Assembly (NCBI GenBank): GCA_023525715.1
Contig: CM042015.1
Coordinates: 82,460,750-82,524,749 of the forward strand
Origin: Cichorium intybus
Lineage: Eukaryota; Streptophyta; Magnoliopsida; Asterales; Asteraceae
DNA length: 64,000 nt
Direction of reading: 5' to 3'
Of the stretch, positions 26,388-37,079 are shown piece by piece (position 1 is the stretch's first letter; each line of letters opens with the position of its first letter). The translations under genes were made by a program, and so were the position numbers. The notes beneath the pieces were generated by a model, which saw nothing but the letters and a program-made list of their open reading frames with translations, was not told the DNA's origin and did not search any database.

Positions 26388-28229
26388 AGTTCTTACCCCC
26401 TTCAAAAGATTCCGTCCTCGGAATCTCTTGGAACAGGTATGGTTTATACAACCACCTCACCACCGTAATTTCACATTCCGTATGACAATGATATTATCTT
26501 CTCGTCATCTCATATGACATGTATATATTGTCACATCTCATTTGCTCATAGTATAGCTAACGTCCACCATCATCTTCAAAAGATAATCTCTATAGCCATA
26601 TTGGCTAGTATCATTTACATAGGCTCATAGCTATGGTTCACATCGAACCACATTCTCAGCATACCATACACACTTTCTCTATAATATTAATCCCATATAA
26701 CCTTCTAGAATTCAACTTCTTTTTCAAATCTCTTTAAAATGGTTTTCTCTAACTCAATAGGAAACGGTCTCACCAATTCCAAGCTCATTCTCTCTCTCTC
26801 TCTCTCGATTACTCCTCCGATAACAACACGCCAGTTATTGATTTATCCGACTTGCACATTCTCATTGTTCAGAGTAGGATAAACACTCATACAACATAAA
26901 ACACACAGACATTCAAATGTCTCACTCACATCATACGACTCATCAACCAAAAGATAACATCAAAAAAAATAATTATAATATTAGAAACTATCTCATGTTT
27001 CACTCATGCCTCCTCAAAATCTCATATATCTCTACTTTCACTTCAGCACATATATTAGGTGTTCACCCAATATACTGTTAACAATCTCTCGCCAAAATGG
27101 CTCCTCTTCATCTCAGTTCAACAACATACCTCATGTTGTTTCTCTCGATGTACTCACTTATTATATCATCTCTTATGTGGATAATCCACATCATATTTTC
27201 AATAAATTATTTACTCTATTAAACTCGATAATTTATTATCAAATAATTTCTCAACACAACTGCATAAATTCTGACCACCTCTTCGTCATTATCACATCAA
27301 TCTCTAATTCATCTGAATGACACAAATAAGTCATACATACAGCTCACCGTAATCTCTACACACGACTCAATATCATTACATCTAACACCGTAATCTCTAC
27401 GGTGAGATCATATCTCATTATTCTACTAACTCATTAATCTCAAGAAAAGAACTCAAAATCATTATAATAAAATCTACTATTCATCATCTCATACTAATAA
27501 ATAGTATTTTCATCTCGACATTCACACATTTACCTCATTGGCAGTAATTGGTTTGATTGCTAAGGAACGAATCCTATCAATCACAATAATGATTACTTTC
27601 CTTTTCTTTTTAACTCATATCTTCTTATCATGTATTTATAAAATTTTATCTCATTCAATATGAAAGAAACCTCACACATTCTCAACAGTATTACTTACTG
27701 TATTATCTCACAGTACTCTCATACTGTTACTCCGCCTCTGATTCGTCCTCTTTTTAACCCATAAAGTTTCAAACTGTATAGGTTCACATCTATACCATAC
27801 ATATCCACACTCAAGGATAGTGCAGTCTCAACACTCTATATCACTACACAGTACATATCTGTTTACACACAAGTACAACATTATAACACCACTCTGCCTC
27901 AGCTCTTGGTACCCGTACCATCATTTGTCTCATCATTCAACACTGTTTTATAGTACCTCGTACTGTTCTCCAAACTCGCCATTCATCGATATCTCACGGT
28001 ACTTCGTACCGTCCTCTAATCAGATCATGGTACCTCGTACCATCCTCCGATTTTAATCCATCTTCTATTAGACTCTAGCGGGTCTCTGCTACGGTCTCAA
28101 ACCATATAGACTCACTATCACTCCTCCTTTTGTCTGAGTCACAACAGTCTTCACTACTCTAACCACAAGGTACTCGTTATGTGGTCCCACAGAAGTATAT
28201 GATCTCAACCTCAACTAGTCAATACATGG

Positions 28230-28695
28230 CCCCACAGAATGTGTGGTCTCAACCACGTTTACTCAATATGTAACCCCACTGAATATGTGGTCTCAATCAC
28301 ATTTACTCAATATGTGATCCACTGAATATGTGGTCTCAATCACATTTACTCAATATGTGACCCCACTGAATATGTGGTCTCAATCACATTTACTCAATAT
28401 GTGACCCCACTGAATATGTGGTCTCAATCACATTTACTCAATATGTGACCCCACTGAATATGTGGTCTCAATCACATTTACTCAATATGTGACCCACTGA
28501 ATATGTGGTCTCAATCACATTTACTCAATATGTGACCCCACTGAATATGTGGTCTCAATCACATTTACTCAATATGTGACCCCACTGAATATGTGGTCTC
28601 AATCACATTTACTCAATATGTGACCCCACTGAATATGTGGTCTCAATCACATTTACTCAATATGTGACCCCACTGAATATGTGGTCTCGATCACA
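28230..28695. repeat. 45-bp tandem repeat inside the LARD element
   Basis: About ten to eleven copies of a 44-45-bp unit. Each unit contains GAATATGTGGTCTCAATCAC followed by ATTTACTCAATATGTGACCCC. Each can fold through ATGTG..CACAT. Some units have CCC and others CCCC. Diverged single units lie nearby (28170-28230 and 28985-29020), so the array grew from a sequence that already had this motif. Confidence 0.9.
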
Positions 28696-29946
28696 TTTAT
28701 TAGGTAATTAACCCAATCTCTAAGCCAATTAGGCCTACTTGAACCACTCTAGGTTCTCTCAATTATAACCACAAGGTACTCTTTATGTGGTTACTCAAGT
28801 GTCCTCTGACAACTCTGTCACAAATATCTCATTATGTGACAACTCTAAACTACACAATTCATCTCTCAGCATGTCAACTCATAATCAATTATTGTGTGCA
28901 ATCAACTACACACTCATTGTCTTTCTCAACTCATACTATTTTGGCTATCTCAACCATTCATTGTGATCATTCATAAGTACTAGTTATGTGGCCCCACAGA
29001 ACATGTGGTCTCAACCACACAATACTCGTGCACAGAAATCTCGTCACATCTGTGAAACAACAAGCAATATATATACCATATCATTCTTTATATATTTCTT
29101 ACCATGTATATGCTCATTTTACACATTTCTCCATAGTTGCTAAGTACTCGTCAAGCAACCACTTATAATCTCGGTTATACATAATCACAAAGCACTCATT
29201 ATGTGATATGTAAACTTTACCTCAAATGGACACGAGATTCTCATCTCGATATCGATTACTACACCTTATACTCACAATTCTCTAGTACATGTAATTTCAA
29301 TTAATCTTTTATGTGTTCACATATTTTACACATATTCTACAATATGTAGTATCATTAATTGAAACACATGTAACTCATTACAATTAACATTTTAAGTGAA
29401 ATTACTTACATATATTGTAGCAAGAAATCTCGTCTCCTCATTAGTTGAACTTGCATACTTTGGATCTCAACTCTTGAGTGTACTCGGCTACACTCACATG
29501 TTTCAACTCTTAGTTTATACTCAGCTTATGTTCATACTCTTTTTCATCATCAGATGGAATTTCGCCTCAACCGGGATCTCATCTTATTAGCTCATCATTA
29601 TCTGGAAATTCGCCATCAGCAAAATCTCATCTCATATCCAACTAATATCTCATAATTAGCTGAATTTCTCGTCTCCTCGTTGGTTGATATCTCATATCAG
29701 CCAAAATCTCGTATCATCATCCAATATTGGTCCAACCAGCTATGACCAATTCATCAACTCGTCCTCATCTGTTTCCATATCTGTATTCACACACAGAATA
29801 TAACAATAACAAATATGAGATAAAAGTTATAATTAACTCATAAACTAAAATCAGCAGCAGTATCTTTTTCCAAGCATGTGATAGGGGCTCTTTCTCACCT
29901 CGGTTCAAGTCTAGGACTCTACACTCAAAGACCTAGTTCACTTAAA

Positions 29947-29963
29947 CCATGCTCTGATACCAA
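29947..29963 (-). other. tRNA-iMet primer binding site of the LARD element
   Basis: The minus strand reads TTGGTATCAGAGCATGG, two to three bases inside the end of the 5' LTR. This matches the initiator-Met tRNA 3' end complement used by most plant LTR retrotransposons and fixes the element's orientation. Confidence 0.9.
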
Positions 29964-29965
29964 CT

Positions 29966-30991
29966 TGTAACGCCCGGTTTCTCATACAAAGTACACCCAA
30001 AAATTTTCAACAATTTACACATCAAAATGGGTATACATGTACTCAAACCAAGGATCAAGATGTTATCAACATGAATATTTACACAAAAGGTCCTTACAAT
30101 TTCAACCAGGAATTACAAATAAATCTAATTCAACTAAAGGACAAAGCTCTAAACATGTTTGTCTCTCTTTATCACATGCCTTCCCCTATCACAGCTACAG
30201 ATACCTGCAAAACAACATACAACTCAAGTGTAAGCTTATAAAGCTTAGTGAGTAATCTCAATTACACTCCAGTAATCCCTCTCAGTAAATATCTTTATCA
30301 TTCTCTTTTGCTAATCTCATTAACAAATATCCACTTTCTCTTAACTCTGAAATCTGCAAATATATTAGCTTTACAAATACCAGCTAATGTTTAATAACAT
30401 CAATTACATACAATACCACAATTAGTACTACTCATAACTTGACCACATTCTCACATATATTCATTTTTAACAACCATTTTATATTCAATCATAGCAATTC
30501 TCATGACTGTAACAATTAAACTCAAGGACTCTTTAAGTCAACCAATTTATCACATACTCAACTCTTATACTCAATATAGATTGCAACTCATTCTTGTCAT
30601 CCTCAGATAACATAATCACTCCAACTCTATTCCAGCTCATTAGCCCTCATGGCTATACAATTAGACTCAAAACTCTTTAATGTAACTACACTAACATCTA
30701 CTCAGTTTATACAATCAATATGTATATTCAACTCAATTGTTGTTATTCACAGATAACAATTTACTCCATAATTAGATTACAACAATAACAACCTAACACA
30801 TATATATTTATAAACTCGGTTTACCACAAGGTAAAATTCTACTCAAGTACATAAAAGTACTCACCTGATAACGACTTAGTATTTGGAACCCTCGAATTAC
30901 ACGTATCGGCTCCTGTTTGCTAGACTTGGTTATTTCACCATAGTCTAAATCAATCCTCCAATATCCACAATCAACTCAATTACATCTATCT

Positions 30992-31082
<91 letters not shown>

Positions 31083-31841
31083 AAAGAGGAAACAAAAGAG
31101 TATAAACGGTAATATCAACTCAATATTTACCGAAACCCCCAAATTCGCGGTTCTACTAATTCAACCGTAGAAACTCGACAATAATCTCACAAATAACTCT
31201 AAAGGCATCCACTAACAATCTACTAACAACATACATAGCAATATATAGCTAATACATGAAAATGAAAGTTAGGGTTTCAAAACCCCAAAATCAAGAAATC
31301 ACTCACCTCGACAAATTAGGAAGCAAGAACACGTTTACGGGTTTAGATCCACACTTCTACATGTTTCCCCACGAACCTCTAGGCTTGATTTCACTCAAAA
31401 TCGCCATTTGGAGCTCTGAATATCGAAATGGGTCTATTTTTCCCGAAATGTGCATTTTCTGCACTTTATAAAGTGCTGTCAGGCCTACACGACCCGTGTA
31501 GAGTCACACGCCCCGTGTCGGGCTGTTCTACACGACCCGTGTAGACTCACACGCCCCGTGTAGGTCTGCTTTGGCTCTCGGACTCCTTTTGAACACTCTA
31601 CACGACCCGTGTAGAGGTACACGACCCGTGTAGGTCTGTTTTGCCCACGGACTGCTTCTTGAACAATTCCTACACGCCCCGTGTGACCATACACGACCCG
31701 TGTAGCCTGCTTTGGTATATTTCAACTCCAAACTTTACTCAATTGGGTTTATAATCACCCAAACTCATACAACAACCTAATTAATCTTGATCACACCAAG
31801 ATTAACTTGAAATCTCTATAATTTAAAAACACGGTATTACA
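29966..31841 (-). repeat. 5' LTR of the LARD element
   Basis: 1876 bp. Its extra length over the other LTR comes mainly from (TA)n expansion to about 43 units at 30994-31080. Substitutions noted against the other copy include C/T near 30160, C/A near 30405, G/A near 30524 and A/G near 31580. The palindrome cluster is at about 31485-31712. Confidence 0.9.
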
Positions 31842-34144
31842 GTATTCATCATTGTTAGCTACAGTTTACCAGAACAAACCATCTTCTCGTCAAGTCTTCA
31901 ATGAATCAACCTTTAATTGATCATACTTGTAAATCTTCTTTAACATATTTTCTCTTTGTAACATGATTCTTGTTCTTGATGAATCAACCTTTAGCCACTA
32001 ACTTCCATAATATAAATCATCAATCATAAGGAATTTTGGGTTTGGACTTTACTCGTAGGGTTTCTTCGTGCATGTTATGAGGTCTTAAACTTATCTCCCC
32101 GTCGGTAAGAACAAACCATCAATACAATTGCAGAGTTGATTGTGTGTATTCAATATTGTTGGCTAAATTTACCAGAACAGACCATATTGTCGTCAAGTAT
32201 TCGATGAATCAACCTTTAATTGATCATACTTGAAATTTATTATTTGTAAATGTTTTCTCTTTGTAAGATGATTCTTGTTATGGATTCATCATTTAACTTT
32301 TGTTAAACAGGGATCCTCAAAATGTACTGAAACTTAATGTCTATCCCTATTCTCGAATTTGATTTTCCTAAATTTGAATTTCATTGAATAATTCTATCTT
32401 GGAAGCTTTAAAATTACTTTGACATTTATTTAATTATCCTTGACTTTCCTATGAAAAAATTTCATCTTAGAAAATTTCTTCCTAGATGATATGAAATTTG
32501 ATTTTGGGAGATCATCTAGAAAATAAACATCTTCTTGTTGATGGATCACGAGACCTCGAATATTCAATGAAAGAGGTTTATCTTCAAAGTATGAATGAGG
32601 GAGGTGACATGTAAAACATTATGTCTATATGTTGCAATTAGGTTCATCATTGGTCATTTTGACACCTATATATGAGGGCATAATGTCGAGGTATATAAAT
32701 GAAAATCATATAAGAACACATTTAAATGCTTAAGCCCTCAAACATGAATCCACTGATGAGTAACGAGGCTCCAAATCCCACAAGGGGTTTTGTACCACTC
32801 AATTGTCTAACCCGTGTCTCTGAATAAACTTTTATTTTTTAAATTATGTTTAAAGGATAATATACATTCAGAATTATGAAAAGATATCTAAAATATTAAT
32901 AATGACTTAACCATTTGGGACCATTTGCCATAAATTGTTTTCGTAAATGATTATGATTTTATAAAATTCACATTGAACTTGTTTTTAATAAGACTTTTTC
33001 AAATAGCTCATACGAAGGATGCTATAGTCACCTAAACCGTTAAACACTAGACCCGAATCCTTCGTTGTCTCTTTTATGATTTTGTTTCTATCGTGGAAAC
33101 AAAAAACACCGAGGAAGCCTTAGAAGATGAGGACCGAGATATAGCAAATAACTTATGCAATAAGAATAAATTCAATTTGTTGGGCAAGATGTGTTTTAGA
33201 CTTAGTAAGGTGGTCAAACCATTAGGATGAAACTTTTAAATCATTTTTCCGTAAGGATGCTTTTAGCCTTTGTTTGTGGTAAATGTTTTAAGTTATTCCA
33301 AATAGACGTCAATACTCAATAGTGCATTTTTGGATATGTATCAACCTATTGGTTTTGGGAAAAAAATACGCATGTTTATAGATTGATGAAACTTTGTATA
33401 ATCTAAAACCGAGCCCCACTGGCATGGTGTTGCCACCTGAAAAGTTTCTTAGTTTTTAATAAGTATGTAATGGATAAAGTTGATAACACATTATTGGCGA
33501 AACATGCCCATGTTTATAACTAGGGTAGTACATCTATGCGTTTTTGCGGAAAATGTATGTATATACAATAATAAAGAACTGTGGATAATAGACCAAAAGT
33601 GTAATTAATGCATAAAAACTACACGGTCTTAAAAAAACCACGCATAAAAGTGAAGATATAAAAAACCTGTTAAAAATTATTCGAAAGAAAAATTAAAAAT
33701 TTTTAAAAACCAATTCATAAATAAGTAAATTGAAAAATAACAAAGAACTACGCATAATGCAAATAAAATATAGGGACCAAAAGTGTAATAAATGCATAAA
33801 AACTACAGAGTGTTAAAATATCATGCATTAAAACGAAGATATAAAAAAGTTGTTAAAATTTATTTGGAAAAAAAATTAAATTTGTAAAAATGAATTCATA
33901 AAAAAATGAAGTTGAAAAATATGAAATAAAAAATTGTAAAAAAAGTACAAATTTTAAAATAAAAAGAAAGTTGTAAATATTAATGGAGAGAAATTTTAAA
34001 ATAAAAACAAATTTCGAAAAGGTAAACTTTTAGGTTAATGTGTAAAATGGAACAGTTAAGGGCTATAATTGGGTAAAGGAAAATCAGGGCAATTTTTTTT
34101 GTAAGGACTATAATTGGGTAAGGAAAACCAGGGTATTTAGTGAG

Positions 34145-34203
34145 GCGCAAGGATTGAACTACCGACCTCAAGTTTGTGTATAATATGCTTAACCACTAAG
34201 CCA
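34145..34203 (-). repeat. tRNA-like segment, possible SINE head
   Basis: The minus strand has an A-box-like TGGCTTAGTGGTTAAGC and, about 37 bases later, a B-box-like GGTAGTTCAATCC. The spacing suits a pol III promoter of tRNA type. The flanks do not fold into an acceptor stem that I can see, so a tRNA-derived SINE or a decayed tRNA is likelier than a working tRNA gene. Confidence 0.35.
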
Positions 34204-34278
34204 GTAATGTGTTTTTGCTGAATCTTGATAAAATACATATTTGATTAAATATTATTGCGAGGCATCAAAAGATACAAA

Positions 34279-34347
34279 GAGTGGATTTGAACTTGAGTCA
34301 TTACCGGAAATGAGTTGTCCTTTACCACTGCACTGTAACACTACAAC
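34279..34347 (-). repeat. Second tRNA-like segment
   Basis: The minus strand carries CAGTGCAGTGGTAAAG (A-box-like) and AAGTTCAAATCC (good B box) about 35 bases apart. It lies about 80 bp from the similar segment at 34145-34203 in the same orientation but differs in sequence. It is probably a SINE remnant. Confidence 0.3.
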
Positions 34348-35409
34348 ATGTTGGAATTGGCTGACAATGTATATAAACAATAAGTAAATTACTGTTCATG
34401 GTGTGACCTTAGCTACAGTAACACATTTTTGACAAATGTTATATATATAATATAGTCGTAAGCAATATAACTTCGTTTTACTGAATTTTGTTTGATTATG
34501 TTCAGATCTTTCGCTACAGTCCCTTAAACATGAACATGGACTCATTTAGATAATTTTTTTGTCATTTCAAACCTTCATATATTATCATTATAACTCTAAT
34601 TGAGAAACTTTTTAATTTAGCCCCTTACCGGGTTTTGTAGTGTAAATTACTTTTTCATAATTTTTTTTTCAAACCTTCATATCTCCTTCATTATAACTCT
34701 AATTGAAAAACTTTTGTTTGAATATCTTTATGCTCATGTTTAAGGGTCTGTAGAGAAAGATTTGAACATATTCAAACAAAAGTCAGTAAAACAAAGTTGT
34801 AGTATTACTTACGTCATTTCCAGGTATATAAAGTTCGTATAATTTGAAAATCGTATATGAAAGTTATGTGAATTACAAAAATGAAGAAAAATCACTTCCT
34901 TTGTACAAGTCTCTGCAAAATCGTTTAACTTGTGAATAAACCCTTGGCCAGGTAAAGGGGCTAAATTAAAAGGTTTTCTGAAAAAAAAATTATGGGTTTT
35001 TTTCGAAAAGAAGAAAGAAATTAGGGTCTTTTCTGAAAAAAAAAGTATATAACATGCAAAACCGGGTAATGAGTCTAAATTAAATTTTTTTTCTAAAATT
35101 TAGGTTTTTTTAAAAAAAAGTTTTAGGTTGAAATAGAAAAAAACTTGAAAATATAAAGTTTTTTATGAAATAAACCCTAATAATAAATAAATAAAAATAG
35201 AGACAAAGTTATGTTTTTAGATATAACAACTTAACTATTAATTTTTTATGACACATTGACCAAGTTTAAAAGAAAATTACAAATAAAAGATAATAAAACC
35301 GTAAAATTCTTTTTTAAACTATTTAAAAAAAACATATAGTACAGGGATCAAATAAGTTACATTCTATGCATTTGTATTCTAGATTTTTTTTGTTTTATCT
35401 TATTTTAAA

Positions 35410-36926
35410 GAGTAAATTACAGTTTTGGTCCCTATGGTTTGGGTTCATTTTCAGATTGGTCGAAAAATGAGAATTCTTACGTTTTTGCCCATGTGGTTTG
35501 TACTTACTAACATGTTTGGTCCCTCCATCCGTTAAGTGTTAACTTTTTCCGTTAAGTGAAAGTAAAATGACTAAAATACCCTTCATTAATATATATATTT
35601 TTTTAAAAATAATAGAAATTCTTATTCAGCACTCTTGCACTCCTGGTTGGTCCTCATCGTCTCTGAGACCTTTGCCTTCACACCGCCGGCTTACTCTAAC
35701 CAAAAACCACTCAAATATCACACGTGGTGAGCTCTGCTAATCAAGCTCTGGTTAACACATTTAGGCCATCCGCGGTTAGGGTACAAATTATCCGATGGTG
35801 AGAGGAGGCATGTTTTTTTTAGGTTTGAGCCTTCTTGATAAACCTACCTTCCGTCTCGACAGTAGTTCTGCTTACAATGTAATGCAGGCTTTAAGATAAT
35901 CGCAACTTCTCATCGCCGGACGGTGATCTTATCGGTAAATCAACTGAGCTTCACAAATCCTTTCCACCATTGACAAAATTATGTTGTTATCAAGTGGGAA
36001 AGTTATTCATCCTAGAACTCTGTCGTCTCTTGAAGACTATCTACTATCAAATGGTTTTACAATCCCTCTGTAGTTTAATTCACTTGAATACACCATGGAA
36101 ATACTAACCATCATCGTAAATTTCTTATCACCAATTTCCCTCCCACCCACTCACCATCAACGTGAAAAAGATCATTAGTTCTTGTTCTTCATCACACCAC
36201 TACTGAAACTTGATGGCTGCTATGCCAAAACCCATAGATTTCAATAAAATAAGTGAATTGGTATTTAATCGATCTGGGATCCTCTCCTTCTGGTCGGTTT
36301 ATGATACCCTTTTCTCAAATTTTCTTTTTCATTTTCTTCTTATTTCTTTTTCGTAATTGACCAAATGATAAGCGGCATCGTCTTGAATCTAATTGACCAG
36401 ATGATAAGAGATTTGTAGAGATCTATCTGGGTGTTCTGTTTCTCTAGAAGGTTGAGATTTCCACATTGAATTAAGATCCCAATTTTTGTTTTCTTTCAGC
36501 GATTCATCTTAGATCTTATTGTTGGTGTGTGATTTAGTGTGTTTTTGCACGTATCATGATTTGGTTATTGGATGGATCGGGTGGCCGATGAAGTTACTGG
36601 AATTAGGATTGATGATTTAGTGGAAAAGAATTTGGGAATAATGTCGATTAAGCCTAGTTGCAGTTTTTTCAAAGAAACCCACAACAATGAAGGTAGGAGA
36701 GATAGAGAGAGAGATTAAATTTGAAAACAAAAAAAATAAAAAAAATTAAATGAAGGGTATTTTAGTCTTTTTACTTTCACTTAACGGAAAAAGTTAACAC
36801 TTAACGGATGGAGGGACCAAACATGTTAATATGTACAAACCACACGGGCGAAAACGTGGAAATTCTTATTTTTGGATCAATATGAAAACGACCCCAAACC
36901 ATAGGTACCAAAACTGTAATTTACTC
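35410..36926. mobile_element. Mutator-like element with long inverted ends and 9-bp TSD
   Basis: The 1517-bp element is bounded by terminal inverted repeats of about 180 bp. The left starts GAGTAAATTACAGTTTTGGT and the right is its imperfect complement ending TGTAATTTACTC. Inner landmarks shared by both arms include GGTCCCTCCATCCGTTAAGTG and AAAATACCCTTCATT. TATTTTAAA flanks it at 35401-35409 and 36927-36935, a perfect 9-bp duplication. The interior (about 35630-36720) lacks a transposase and has moderate GC content, so it may be captured host sequence. The element ends about 150 bp upstream of the immune receptor start codon. Confidence 0.85.
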
Positions 36927-37079
36927 TATTTTAAATGTTTGCCAGCGACTGGTGGGGCATCGTTTGAATACATGAAAGTGAAACTTTCCCGTTGACGATG
37001 ACAACACCCACTCCCACTTGATTGGGTGGTACCATCGGTGACGAAGACTTCATCTTCCACCCTCGCAGATCAAATTTCG

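Larger units (their letters stand above)
24574..31841 (-). mobile_element. LARD-type LTR retrotransposon, complete, no coding capacity
   Basis: This 7268-bp element lies in minus orientation. LTRs 24574-26387 and 29966-31841 begin TGTAACGCCC and end GGTATTACA on the plus strand. Direct 5-bp duplications GTATT lie at 24569-24573 and 31842-31846. On the minus strand TTGGTATCAGAGCATGG (about 29947-29963) follows the 5' LTR, a good initiator-Met tRNA primer binding site. AAGGGGGTAAGAACT just before 26387 serves as the polypurine tract. The 3.58-kb interior has no gag, protease, RT or integrase, so proteins must come from a relative, perhaps Ty3/gypsy. By eye only about eight substitutions plus microsatellite length separate the LTRs, so the insertion is recent. 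Confidence 0.9.
32290..35400. other. Intergenic AT-rich stretch with local duplications
   Basis: No gene was recognised. A tandem duplication of about 187 bp lies at 33590-33960 (phrases GACCAAAAGTGTAAT, GCATAAAAACTACA, AATTCATAAA). Two related copies of TTTCAAACCTTCATAT..TTATAACTCTAATTG lie at about 34565-34610 and 34668-34712. Two tRNA-like segments near 34145-34350 are listed separately. Confidence 0.5.

Noticed and set aside
28230..28695. Regular array with 45-bp period considered as a CRISPR array
   Set aside because: Whole units repeat without unique spacers, in a plant retroelement, so this is a tandem repeat.
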